DNA of 35,285 nt from assembly GCA_034678415.1 (NCBI GenBank), contig JAXDBV010000095.1, positions 1-35,285 of the forward strand, in the 5' to 3' direction. The number at the start of each line of letters is the position of its first letter. Position 1 is the stretch's first letter. Below the pieces are notes generated by a model. That model made no database searches and had not been told where the DNA came from. It saw only the letters and a list, made by a program, of their open reading frames with translations. Both the position numbers and the translations under genes were made by a program. Of this stretch, positions 8,586 to 16,795 are shown one piece after another. This stretch comes from JAXDBV01 sp034678415 (GTDB lineage: Bacteria; Bacteroidota; Bacteroidia; Bacteroidales; VadinHA17).

Positions 8586-8678
8586 TCAGGATCTACAATA
8601 TCATACCCCCGGATGTTTTTCCGGTCATTTCGCCAATACCGGCAGAAGAAGGTATGTCAATTTGTCGCACCCGTCCGA

Positions 8679-8695
8679 TTGGCAAACTCTTTGCG
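8679..8695 (+). promoter_or_regulatory. Sigma-54 (-24/-12) promoter upstream of grpE-dnaJ
   Basis: TTGGCAAACTCTTTGCG aligns to the sigma-54 consensus YTGGCACGrNNNTTGCW with the invariant GG (8681-8682) and GC (8693-8694) separated by exactly 10 bp and both TGGCA and TTGC intact. The predicted transcription start is near 8706, about 27 bp before the grpE ATG. Twelve bases upstream, TGTC is repeated directly (8655-8658 and 8663-8666), a possible activator site. No TAnnTTTG box was seen in this gap. Confidence 0.6.
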
Positions 8696-8732
8696 GATCG
8701 GCTTTAGTTCATCTTAAACAATATCAGGACTC

Positions 8733-9344
8733 ATGACGAGAAAAACCGAGAAAACAGAAAAGAAGGAAGAACAGAAAACAACAGAGGCACAGGCTCAACC
8801 AGAACAGCAGGGTCATTCAAAACATACATCTGACGAAGAGAATCCTGAAAGTAAAGCCGGTATGGATGAAGGACCGGCAGTAGCTGTAGAGACTGAGCCT
8901 GAACCTGCAGCCGAAGATAAACTGAAAGAGTTACAGGATAAATACCTGCGTCTCTCCGCTGAATTTGACAACTACCGTAAACGAACGCTGAGGGAAAAGT
9001 CCGATCTCATCAAATATGCTGGTAATGAAATCATTATTCGTCTACTCCCCATCATGGATGATTTTGAACGTGCATTAAAAGCCCTGCAGGAAACCAGGGA
9101 ACCAGAGGCAGTAAAACAAGGAATTGAACTGATATATAATAAATTCAGGGACTTTTTGTCAGGTCAGGGTGTGAACGAGATTGACGCCCTCAATAAGGAA
9201 TTCAGTACCGATTTCCATGAAGCGGTCTCGGCCTCTCCTGCCTCTGATGAATCGCTGAAAGGCAAGTGCATTGACGTGGTGCTTAAGGGATATACCCTGT
9301 ATGATAAGGTCATCAGACATGCTAAGGTTGTGGTGGGTGAGTAA
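8733..9344 (+). CDS. grpE: GrpE, nucleotide exchange factor of DnaK
   Basis: A cytoplasmic co-chaperone that releases ADP from DnaK (Hsp70) and acts as a thermosensor. Length 203 aa. The first about 65 residues are a low-complexity acidic/Lys/Gln tail, as often seen in this family. Next comes the long dimerisation helix (ELQDKYLRLSAEFDNYRKRT, about residues 69-88), then NEIIIRLLPIMDDFERAL, and the beta-wing domain with NKEFSTDFHEAVS and the terminal GYTLYDKVIRHAKVVV. It is followed after 49 bp by dnaJ. A sigma-54-like promoter precedes it at 8679, and there is no CIRCE inverted repeat. dnaK itself is not in the window. Confidence 0.96.
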   Translation: MTRKTEKTEKKEEQKTTEAQAQPEQQGHSKHTSDEENPESKAGMDEGPAVAVETEPEPAAEDKLKELQDKYLRLSAEFDNYRKRTLREKSDLIKYAGNEIIIRLLPIMDDFERALKALQETREPEAVKQGIELIYNKFRDFLSGQGVNEIDALNKEFSTDFHEAVSASPASDESLKGKCIDVVLKGYTLYDKVIRHAKVVVGE

Positions 9345-9353
9345 TATACTCAC
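9337..9353. repeat. Small stem-loop at the grpE-dnaJ junction
   Basis: GTGAGTA (9337-9343) and TACTCAC (9347-9353) form a perfect 7-bp stem with a 3-nt loop, spanning the grpE stop codon. There is no U-run after it, so it is not a terminator. It may affect mRNA processing or be incidental. Confidence 0.45.
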
Positions 9354-9393
9354 AAAAGAATACGTCGAGTAAAACGCAATCACCGGAGGTTGT

Positions 9394-10539
9394 ATGGCAA
9401 AAAGGGATTATTATGACATACTTGAAGTTCCCAGGAATGCCACCAAGGAAGAGATCAAGAAAGCCTACAGGAAACAGGCATTAAAATTCCATCCTGACAA
9501 GAATCCCGGGAATAAGGAAGCCGAAGAGAAATTCAAGGAGGCGGCAGAAGCCTACGAGGTGCTGAGCAACGATGAAAAGAAGGCCCGCTACGATCAGTAT
9601 GGGCATGCCGGACTGGGCAGCGCCGGTTCAGGTTTTGGTGGTGGTGGAATGACGATCGAGGATATTTTTGAGCATTTCGGCGATATCTTCGGGTCTACCT
9701 TTGGAGACTTTGGATTTGGATCCGGCAGCCGTCGTTCCCGCCGTGTAAACAAGGGGTCCAACCTGAGGGTCAAGGTGAAGCTTACCCTGCAGGAGATCGC
9801 TACCGGTGTGGAGAAGAAGCTCAAGGTATCCAAATATGTAACCTGTGATGAGTGCAGCGGTACGGGTGCTGCCAACGGCTCTTCACATTCTACCTGCTCC
9901 ACCTGCCGAGGCACAGGGCAGGTGACACGCATCGCCAACACCTTCCTCGGACAGATGCAGACCACCACAACCTGCCCCTCCTGCAACGGTGAGGGAAAGG
10001 TCATCACAAGAAAATGTCCCGGATGTGCCGGCGAAGGACTGGTACGCGGACAGGAAGTGATCGACATACGTATCCCCGCCGGTGTGTCAGAAGGAATGCA
10101 GATGTCCGTGTCGGGCAAAGGAAATGCTGCACGACGTGGCGGCATCAACGGCGACCTGCTTGTGGTGATCGAGGAGGAAAAACATCCCGATCTTGTACGT
10201 GACGGCAATGACCTGTTGTATCACCTCTCCCTGAGCATACCGGAAGCCGTGCTGGGTGGAAGCACGGAAGTGCCTACCGTCGACGGGAAAGTGAAGATAA
10301 AGATCGATCCGGGAACCCAGCCGGGTAAGATACTGCGCCTCAGAGGCAAAGGACTGCCCGATGTGAACGGCTACAGCCGCGGAGACCTGCTGGTAAGCAT
10401 CAACGTGTATATCCCCAGAAACCTCAGCAGGGATGAAGCAAAAGTGTTCGAAAAACTGGTCGATTCACCTAACCTTAAACCCCGGCAATCAAAGGAAGAC
10501 AGGAACCTGTTCGAGAAAATGAGAGGCTATTTTGAATAG
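9394..10539 (+). CDS. dnaJ: DnaJ, Hsp40 co-chaperone
   Basis: Delivers unfolded substrates to DnaK and stimulates its ATPase. Length 381 aa with all class A (type I) parts: J-domain 1-70 with the HPD tripeptide at 33-35; a Gly/Phe-rich linker (about 75-115, GSGFGGGG, FGDIFGSTFGDFGFG); four zinc-finger repeats CDECSGTG (151), CSTCRGTG (168), CPSCNGEG (194) and CPGCAGEG (208); then the two C-terminal substrate-binding beta domains (IRIPAGVSEGMQM, GNDLLYHLSLSIPEAVLGG, LRLRGKGLPDVNG). A strong Shine-Dalgarno GGAGG (9385-9389), uncommon among the genes here, sits five bases before the ATG. It is in an operon with grpE. Confidence 0.98.
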   Translation: MAKRDYYDILEVPRNATKEEIKKAYRKQALKFHPDKNPGNKEAEEKFKEAAEAYEVLSNDEKKARYDQYGHAGLGSAGSGFGGGGMTIEDIFEHFGDIFGSTFGDFGFGSGSRRSRRVNKGSNLRVKVKLTLQEIATGVEKKLKVSKYVTCDECSGTGAANGSSHSTCSTCRGTGQVTRIANTFLGQMQTTTTCPSCNGEGKVITRKCPGCAGEGLVRGQEVIDIRIPAGVSEGMQMSVSGKGNAARRGGINGDLLVVIEEEKHPDLVRDGNDLLYHLSLSIPEAVLGGSTEVPTVDGKVKIKIDPGTQPGKILRLRGKGLPDVNGYSRGDLLVSINVYIPRNLSRDEAKVFEKLVDSPNLKPRQSKEDRNLFEKMRGYFE

Positions 10540-10586
10540 CTTCCATGTATTTCTTTATCTTTAAACCAATTCTAAATCCTCGCACA

Positions 10587-11546
10587 ATGGAGTTTTTTCA
10601 TGCTGACAAGGTGGTAAAACGATATGCCAACCACCTGGCATTGAACAAAGTGAGTATATCTGTCCCCAAAGCCAGTATATACGGCCTGCTCGGACCCAAT
10701 GGTGCCGGTAAAACAACCCTCATCCGGATAATAAATATGATCACCGCTCCCGATGAGGGGAATGTATACCTCGAAGGACGCAAAATAACACCGGATGATA
10801 TATACCGTATAGGATACCTCCCTGAAGAAAGAGGCCTCTATAAGAAAATGAAGGTAGGAGAACAAGCCCTCTACCTGGCCCAGCTCAAGGGCCTGACAAA
10901 ACATGAAGCCATGAAAAGGCTCCTATACTGGTTCCGGAAATTTGAGATACAGGGATGGTGGAACAAGAAGGTGGAGGAACTGTCAAAAGGGATGCAGCAA
11001 AAAGTGCAGTTCATCACCACCGTGATCCATGAACCCGGGCTTCTCATCTTCGATGAACCATTCAGCGGCTTCGATCCCATCAACACCAAGCTCCTCAAAG
11101 AAGAGATCCTTCAGCTCAGGGAAAAGGGAGCCACCATCATCTTCTCCACTCACGATATGGGATCGGTAGAAGAGCTGTGCGACCATATTACCCTGATCAA
11201 CAGGGCTGAGACACTGCTTGAAGGACCGATCGGGGAAATACGGTCGCGATACCGCTCCAACCTGTTTGAGGCTGTCTTTGAAGGTAAACCAAACCTTCTC
11301 ACCTTCACCCTCAGTTCACAATATAAAATCATCGAAAACATTTTTGAAAACGGATATACCAACCTGAAACTGCAGATCATGGACAGCCTGACCACCAACG
11401 ACATCATCTCTGCACTGCTCGGAACAGGCAAAATGGTATCCTTCCGGGAAACACTCCCCAGTATGAATGATATCTTTATCCGCGTGGTGGAGGAAGAGAA
11501 TACTAAGAAAGCAGGAATAAACGAAAGCGATAAACAGGAAAACTAA
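10587..11546 (+). CDS. ABC transporter ATP-binding protein (NatA-type)
   Basis: ATPase subunit of an ABC-2 type exporter, working with the permease that begins 5 bp downstream. The start at 10587 (MEFFHADKVVKRY) gives 319 aa and the normal N-terminus; an in-frame ATG at 10545 would add 14 unlikely residues. Motifs: Walker A GPNGAGKTT (36-44), a YLPEERGLY Q-loop region with Glu in place of Gln (typical of NatA-like ATPases), signature LSKGMQQ (132-138), Walker B LLIFDEP (152-158), D-loop FSGFDP, and H-loop STHD. The roughly 100-residue C-terminal extension resembles the accessory domain (DUF4162-like) common in this subfamily. Substrate unknown; NatAB-like sodium export, lipids or small molecules are all possible. 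Confidence 0.93.
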   Translation: MEFFHADKVVKRYANHLALNKVSISVPKASIYGLLGPNGAGKTTLIRIINMITAPDEGNVYLEGRKITPDDIYRIGYLPEERGLYKKMKVGEQALYLAQLKGLTKHEAMKRLLYWFRKFEIQGWWNKKVEELSKGMQQKVQFITTVIHEPGLLIFDEPFSGFDPINTKLLKEEILQLREKGATIIFSTHDMGSVEELCDHITLINRAETLLEGPIGEIRSRYRSNLFEAVFEGKPNLLTFTLSSQYKIIENIFENGYTNLKLQIMDSLTTNDIISALLGTGKMVSFRETLPSMNDIFIRVVEEENTKKAGINESDKQEN

Positions 11547-11551
11547 AACCC

Positions 11552-12892
11552 ATGAACAAGATTTTACTGATCATTCAGCGGGAATATCTTACCAGGGTGA
11601 AGAAAAGATCCTTTCTGATCATGACCCTCCTCACCCCCATCCTCATCGGGGCTATCATTGTTGTTCCGGTATGGATGATGAACAACAGCGACACCACGGA
11701 AAAAAGGATAGCCATTATCACCGATAACGGCCAGAAATTGCCATCGGTCATCCCTGACACGAAGTACCTGGAGTTCGACTACCTGGATAATATCCCTTTC
11801 GAAGAGATCAAGAAAGATTTCCGGGCGAGAGGATACTATGGCGTGCTGTACATCTCACCACTGGTTGCATCCGTACCAACGGCCGTGCAACTGGTGTCCG
11901 ACAAACAGCCTCCAATCGACGTGATCATGCATATCGAAAACTCGCTCGAGAAGGAAATCGAGAGACAGAAACTCCAAGCATTCAACATCAGCGATATCGA
12001 TGAGATCATGAAAGCGGTGGAAACCAATATACAAGTCCAAACCATTAAGATCAACGAGGAAGGGGTGGAGAAGAAAAGTTCTACCGGTATCACGATGGGT
12101 ATCGCCTATATAGCAGGGTTCCTTATTTATATGTTCGTCTTCATGTTCGGTTCACAGGTGATGCGGGGCGTGATCGAGGAAAAGACCAACCGTATTGTCG
12201 AGGTTATCGTCTCTTCTGTCAAACCGTTCCAGCTGATGATGGGCAAGATCGTCGGTATAGCACTCGTGGGGCTGACACAATTCACCCTGTGGGTGGTTCT
12301 CAGCGGGGCTATCTTCTCAATGGTGCAGGCCTCCGTCATGCCTAAGAACATATCACAACCGCTGTCACAGCAGAGCATCCTTTCCTCAAGCCCTGTTCCG
12401 CAACAGTCAGCGCCGGCCATTACAGAGCTGAACGAAGCACAAAAACTTGTAGAAGCAATAAGCACCGTGAACTGGCTGGGAATCATCGGACTATTCATCT
12501 TCTTCTTTATCGGCGGATACCTGCTATACGCATCCCTCTTTGCAGCAATCGGTTCGGCAGTGGACAATGAAACCGATACACAACAGTTCATGTTACCTAT
12601 CACCATCCCCCTCATCCTCGCCCTCTTTGTCATGATCAATGCTTTCCAGAACCCTGACAGCCAGATTGCATTCTGGTTCTCCCTCATCCCCTTTACATCG
12701 CCCATCGTGATGATGGCAAGAATACCCTTTGGAGTGCCACCCGCAGAGATCATCACCTCCATGATACTTCTCGTCATTACATTTGTATTTACCACCTGGC
12801 TCTCCGCCAAGATCTATCGCGTCGGCATACTCATGTACGGTAAAAAACCCACATGGAAGGAACTCATGAAGTGGATTAATTATAAGGCATAA
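11552..12892 (+). CDS. ABC-2 type transporter permease (NatB-like)
   Basis: Membrane subunit paired with the preceding ATPase, 446 aa. It begins with a short cytoplasmic helix (NKILLIIQREYLTRVKKRSF), TM1 (FLIMTLLTPILIGAIIVVPV), and a large extracytoplasmic domain of about 150 residues. Then come the ABC-2 core helices: AYIAGFLIYMFVFMFGSQVM, the signature-like stretch VIEEKTNRIVEVIVSSVKPFQLMMGKIVG, a helix at about residues 240-260, a Ser/Gln/Pro-rich loop (about 262-300), and three or four further helices (LGIIGLFIFFFIGGYLLYA, FMLPITIPLILALFVMI, ITSMILLVITFVFTTWL). EEKTNRIVEVI is the classic feature of NatB/YhaP-type permeases. Organisation with the ATPase indicates one exporter; cargo cannot be read. 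Confidence 0.93.
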   Translation: MNKILLIIQREYLTRVKKRSFLIMTLLTPILIGAIIVVPVWMMNNSDTTEKRIAIITDNGQKLPSVIPDTKYLEFDYLDNIPFEEIKKDFRARGYYGVLYISPLVASVPTAVQLVSDKQPPIDVIMHIENSLEKEIERQKLQAFNISDIDEIMKAVETNIQVQTIKINEEGVEKKSSTGITMGIAYIAGFLIYMFVFMFGSQVMRGVIEEKTNRIVEVIVSSVKPFQLMMGKIVGIALVGLTQFTLWVVLSGAIFSMVQASVMPKNISQPLSQQSILSSSPVPQQSAPAITELNEAQKLVEAISTVNWLGIIGLFIFFFIGGYLLYASLFAAIGSAVDNETDTQQFMLPITIPLILALFVMINAFQNPDSQIAFWFSLIPFTSPIVMMARIPFGVPPAEIITSMILLVITFVFTTWLSAKIYRVGILMYGKKPTWKELMKWINYKA

Positions 12893-13047
12893 AGTAAAAA
12901 TAAAGGAGCAGGATGATCCAATGGATATTTTACAGAATAATTTTACTACCGGAGACGTTACAAGGGAAACACTGGCAGGAGCTCTATTCCGTAGGTGCAT
13001 GTAAGGCAGTGAATAAGCAACGTTGAATGAATTTATAATTATCAGTT

Positions 13048-14214
13048 ATGTCGCGTATTCTTGTTATTGATGATGAAAAAAGCATACGCAGCTCGCTAAG
13101 GGAGGTGCTGGAATACGAGAAGTACGAAGTGGAACTGGCCGAAGACGGAAACATGGGACTGGAAAAGTTCGCAAACGGCAAGTTCGATGTGGTGCTGTGC
13201 GATATCAAGATGCCGAATATGGACGGGATCGAGGTGCTGGAGAAGATATTCAGTACGTCGGCGGATGTGCCAGTGATCATGATCTCAGGCCATGGCAATA
13301 TTGACACGGCGGTGGAAGCCATCAAGAAAGGAGCGTTCGATTTTATTGAGAAACCCCTTGACCTGAACCGTCTCCTGATCACCATCCGCAATGCCATGGA
13401 TAAGTCGAAGTTGATCACGGAGACCAAAGTATTGAAGAAAAAGGTGAGCGGCGTGCAGGATATTGTAGGCGAGTCGCCGATCATAAAAAAGGTGAAGGAT
13501 ATGATCGACAGGGTGGCACCGACCGACGCCCGTGTGCTTATCACCGGGGAGAGCGGCACCGGCAAGGAGCTGGTGGCACGCTGGCTGCACGAGAAGAGCC
13601 ACCGTAATCATATGCCTTTCGTGGAAGTGAACTGTGCGGCTATCCCCTCCGAACTCATCGAGAGCGAGCTGTTCGGCCACGAGAAAGGATCGTTCACCTC
13701 GGCAATAAAGCAGAGAAAGGGCAAGTTTGAACAGGCCGACGGCGGCACCCTGTTCCTCGATGAGATAGGCGACATGAGCCTCTCCGCCCAGTCTAAAGTG
13801 CTGCGGGCACTACAGGAAAACAAGATCACTCGCGTGGGAAGCGATAAGGATATTCCCGTCGATGTGAGAATCATTGCCGCCACCAATAAGGATATCAAGA
13901 GCGAGATCGAAAAGAATAACTTCAGGGAAGACCTGTACCACCGCATCAGCGTCATCCTGATCCATGTACCGTCACTCAACGAGAGAAAGGAAGATATCCC
14001 CCTGCTCGTGGATTTCTTCAATGAGCAGATATGTAACGAATATGGCACCGGCAAACGCAACTTCACCGAAGGAGCCGTCAGGGAACTGATGAATATCAAC
14101 TGGAACGGTAATATACGGGAGTTTCGTAACGTCCTCGAACGGCTCATCATCCTGTGCGAGAAGGAGATCACCGCACAGGATGTAACCGCCTATGCCATGC
14201 CCATCGACAGGTAA
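13048..14214 (+). CDS. Sigma-54-dependent response regulator without DNA-binding domain
   Basis: A 388-aa NtrC-class activator that would use ATP to remodel sigma-54 RNA polymerase. The receiver domain (about 1-120) has the acidic pair DD8-9, the phospho-acceptor Asp52 (VVLCDIKMP), SGHG and Lys103 in FIEKP. The AAA+ domain has Walker A GESGTGKE (167-174), the sigma-54-contacting loop GSFTSA (214-219; consensus GAFTGA), Walker B GGTLFLDEIGD (232-242), RIIAATNKD, and the sensor II region NWNGNIREFRNVLERL. The protein ends about 25 residues later, so the usual C-terminal Fis-type helix-turn-helix is absent. The codons after the stop in the same frame (14215-14307) do not resemble one, so this does not look like a recent nonsense mutation. 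HTH-less activators such as FlgR and CtcC are known. No kinase is adjacent. Confidence 0.93.
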   Translation: MSRILVIDDEKSIRSSLREVLEYEKYEVELAEDGNMGLEKFANGKFDVVLCDIKMPNMDGIEVLEKIFSTSADVPVIMISGHGNIDTAVEAIKKGAFDFIEKPLDLNRLLITIRNAMDKSKLITETKVLKKKVSGVQDIVGESPIIKKVKDMIDRVAPTDARVLITGESGTGKELVARWLHEKSHRNHMPFVEVNCAAIPSELIESELFGHEKGSFTSAIKQRKGKFEQADGGTLFLDEIGDMSLSAQSKVLRALQENKITRVGSDKDIPVDVRIIAATNKDIKSEIEKNNFREDLYHRISVILIHVPSLNERKEDIPLLVDFFNEQICNEYGTGKRNFTEGAVRELMNINWNGNIREFRNVLERLIILCEKEITAQDVTAYAMPIDR

Positions 14215-14486
14215 GAACCGACTAAAGCGACCGTAATTGCCCATACTGATATCCACAAGCGGAAAGCTGCCCTGCAGCCGTCCGACAGAGTAACCCTCAG
14301 AAAATAATCCCGAGGTTATAATCCAACCAGTGAGATACACTGACAATAATTCAGAATCGGGAGGAAGAGTCAGAGGAGGATCACACATACAACTGTGAGA
14401 ATTACCTGTACTTCATGCCACCACATAGACGTGGCTGGTAAGAGGTATTGTTTTCAAATAATGAGAGGGAAGACGGTACAGTACTA
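14215..14486. other. Convergent intergenic region, no gene seen
   Basis: 272 bp between the sigma-54 activator and the minus-strand block. I see no credible coding sequence. A weak stem, GCCAC paired with GTGGC over a 9-nt loop, lies near 14419-14437 and could be part of a terminator, but there is no clear T-run. Confidence 0.5.
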
Positions 14487-16793
14487 TCACTCACTCGTTC
14501 GTGAAGGATAAAAACGGTTATTCATTCTCACCCCGCCCGGCACCTCCGTATAAAAAGTAACGGTCGAAATCCGGATGAGAAGCTCATCTGCCGGCAGGTG
14601 TTTTTTACCGAGCTGGCGGTTCATGATACTGATCCGGATGGTATTCGCAGGATGGAGTATCCTGAACAACGACTCCACCAGTGCCCGGTCACCGTCAATC
14701 ATTACTATCCTGCGGAACACCTGCTCTTTCCATTGTTGCACGACATTGCCGTTGGTATCATGCTCCGTAAATTCAAGAACGGTTCGCGGGTAGAGGTCGG
14801 TGCGGATACAACCCATCCAGAACGATGCCACATACGTGTGCAGGGTATCGCCTCCGGGCAGACTCCCTTCAAACAATATGTTGTCCCGCTTTTCCATACC
14901 TGAATAACCACCTGCCCCTGCCAGGGCAGTAATGGAAGGTATATCATTAACGTTCAAAAACACCACCCTTTTCAGTGAATCATCACAGTATCCCTCTCCA
15001 ACAGGATACAGTTTCTCCGGCTGGTATGCCTTAAGCACTTCATGCGCAATCGAATCATAAATTAGGGTGAAGGCACGAGCTGGCAGGGCGTAGTACTTGC
15101 AGTGGCCGGTTGAGTCAAGGCGCTGTGCATGGGCGATGAGCTGTTTCGCGTTCTGGTCAAGCCCTGCACAGGCAGGAACAACGAGAAGCAAGGGCTTGTC
15201 AGAGGGGAGATGCAGCCGGTCAACAGCTCCCTGTGAAAGGTCCAGCATCAGACCGATGCTATTCATGCTCTGATCGAGGGAAGTACGGCTGAGCAGTACT
15301 GCCATGGAAGGGAGGCCCGTCTGTTCACTGGTTATGAGTGACCGCGTTTCACTGTTACAGCCGGCCGTCACCCAAATATTTTCCGACCCTATATGAAAAA
15401 ACGGAAGGGGGATGATAGCCTGGTAGTCACCAGGGCGGATCCTGCCGGTACGGAAAACGTCCGGTTCACGCAGGACGGCTACAGGATTTTGCAATCCTTC
15501 CGCCCTGTTCCTCACCCATACATAGGCATCAATGAACAATATTATTACAGCAAGGATCAGGAGCAGCACCGGCAGTGTCTTCTTCTTTCCTTTGTCCCGG
15601 TTATGCCAGAGCCCGCTGAAGGCAACGATATTCATCACGTAAAAATAGATCCAGGAGAAGCGGGCAATACCTCTCAGCTGTTGCAGCGGCCCGGTATAAT
15701 CAACCCACCGTTCCAGGCCGAAGATAAAGGGGATGCCGAAGGAATACAGCAGGGCGAGGACCGATGCCCAGAAAAGCAAATTCATCGTCCTGTCAGGAGA
15801 GACCCTCCAGAGATTCTGCATTCTGCCACCGGCCAGGTTGCGGAAGAATTTCCATAACAGTACCAGGGTGGCAACGGATGCCACGGCACCCACATAGGCG
15901 TATCCTTCCCAGTCGATATAATGGGTAGGGACAATTCTTGCCAGGAACCGTCCATAGGGCATAGCAAGGGGAAGAAAAACACTCTGAGGGTATGCCCTGT
16001 AATAAAGGAATCCCCAGGGATGGGCGGGCCTGTCGGTCACGGGATCGGTAAGGGTGAACAGCCACAGGACCGTTAGCGGGACGATGATCTGGAGCATGAG
16101 ATGGAACAGCCATTTGTACTGCCCTGTTCCGGTTTTCCGGCGGGTGATGGCCTCACCGGCATAGTAAACGAGAAGCATCAGTATTAGGAAGGCAAACAGG
16201 TAGATATGGGTCAGGGCCGATGCCAGTGCTGTGATCGATATCAGCACCGATAGACCCCATTTATGGTTCCTGGAAAACCTCATCAACAGGTAGATAAACC
16301 ATGGAATGGCACAGACATAGGCCAGGCTGAGATGACCGCCAAAGCGGTCAAGCTGGGGAGACAGGAACGCAATACCGGCACCCGCCAGGGCACCCGTAAC
16401 CCACCCCACTCCCAGCTCAGCAAAGATAAGGTAGAGCAGAACAGAGGCGAGTGCAACGGAAAGGATCAATAATCCGTTTACTATTCCTGTGGTGTATCCG
16501 GAAAGATCGATCCCCAGCCCGTCCAGCAACTTTATCGTATTGCTGATCAGTGGTTGGCAATTGGTGTAGAATATATGCTCCCCGTACGGGTAATTCATGC
16601 TCCGGCACCAGAGGTATGAATCATCATACCTGATATGGTACTGCATATTAACATATGACTGCAGGCCGTCACCGGATGCCGAAAAATATACTTCATTCAG
16701 AACGGGTATGAGGCTTCCATAAAACAGGCACAATGCACCGAAGGAGAGAACAATATTCAGTGCGAGGCCTTTCAGAAAAGACCTTTTCTCCAT
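14487..16793 (-). CDS. Large polytopic membrane protein, probable GT-C type glycosyltransferase
   Basis: A 768-aa inner-membrane protein. About 10-12 hydrophobic helices fill residues 1-430 (for example IVLSFGALCLFYGSLIPVL, GLLILSVALASVLLYLIFA, VLLLILAVIILFIDAYVWV), followed by a roughly 300-residue soluble C-terminal domain. The first extracytoplasmic loop begins with SASGDGLQSYVN, whose Asp42 sits where GT-C enzymes carry their catalytic acid, and continues with aromatic-rich MNYPYGEH. The gene starts two bases after the stop of the GtrB-like transferase (16796), so the two are almost certainly co-translated. GtrB-type enzymes make polyprenyl-phosphate sugars and a GT-C membrane partner uses them, so this is the likely acceptor-specific transferase. 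I cannot name the family with confidence. Confidence 0.75.
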   Translation of the reverse strand: MEKRSFLKGLALNIVLSFGALCLFYGSLIPVLNEVYFSASGDGLQSYVNMQYHIRYDDSYLWCRSMNYPYGEHIFYTNCQPLISNTIKLLDGLGIDLSGYTTGIVNGLLILSVALASVLLYLIFAELGVGWVTGALAGAGIAFLSPQLDRFGGHLSLAYVCAIPWFIYLLMRFSRNHKWGLSVLISITALASALTHIYLFAFLILMLLVYYAGEAITRRKTGTGQYKWLFHLMLQIIVPLTVLWLFTLTDPVTDRPAHPWGFLYYRAYPQSVFLPLAMPYGRFLARIVPTHYIDWEGYAYVGAVASVATLVLLWKFFRNLAGGRMQNLWRVSPDRTMNLLFWASVLALLYSFGIPFIFGLERWVDYTGPLQQLRGIARFSWIYFYVMNIVAFSGLWHNRDKGKKKTLPVLLLILAVIILFIDAYVWVRNRAEGLQNPVAVLREPDVFRTGRIRPGDYQAIIPLPFFHIGSENIWVTAGCNSETRSLITSEQTGLPSMAVLLSRTSLDQSMNSIGLMLDLSQGAVDRLHLPSDKPLLLVVPACAGLDQNAKQLIAHAQRLDSTGHCKYYALPARAFTLIYDSIAHEVLKAYQPEKLYPVGEGYCDDSLKRVVFLNVNDIPSITALAGAGGYSGMEKRDNILFEGSLPGGDTLHTYVASFWMGCIRTDLYPRTVLEFTEHDTNGNVVQQWKEQVFRRIVMIDGDRALVESLFRILHPANTIRISIMNRQLGKKHLPADELLIRISTVTFYTEVPGGVRMNNRFYPSRTSE

Positions 16794-16795
16794 CC

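Noticed and set aside
8582..8707. 41-codon frame whose ATG overlaps the stop of the thioredoxin gene
   Set aside because: It covers the predicted sigma-54 promoter and has no protein-like features; the ATGA overlap is probably chance.
9594..10208. Long antisense open frame across dnaJ (and similar ones across the ABC permease at 12127-12810 and the sigma-54 activator at 12984-13565 and 13608-14171)
   Set aside because: They lie entirely or mostly opposite genes with clear motifs and show no protein-like pattern themselves.
12913..13026. 37-codon plus-strand frame with GGAG just upstream, between the ABC permease and the sigma-54 activator
   Set aside because: No signal peptide, TM or recognisable motif, and composition looks random; not enough to call a gene.
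14215..14307. In-frame continuation after the sigma-54 activator stop, as a possible lost Fis-type HTH
   Set aside because: The 31 codons do not resemble a Fis HTH (no GNxxxAA..LG pattern) and end in another stop.
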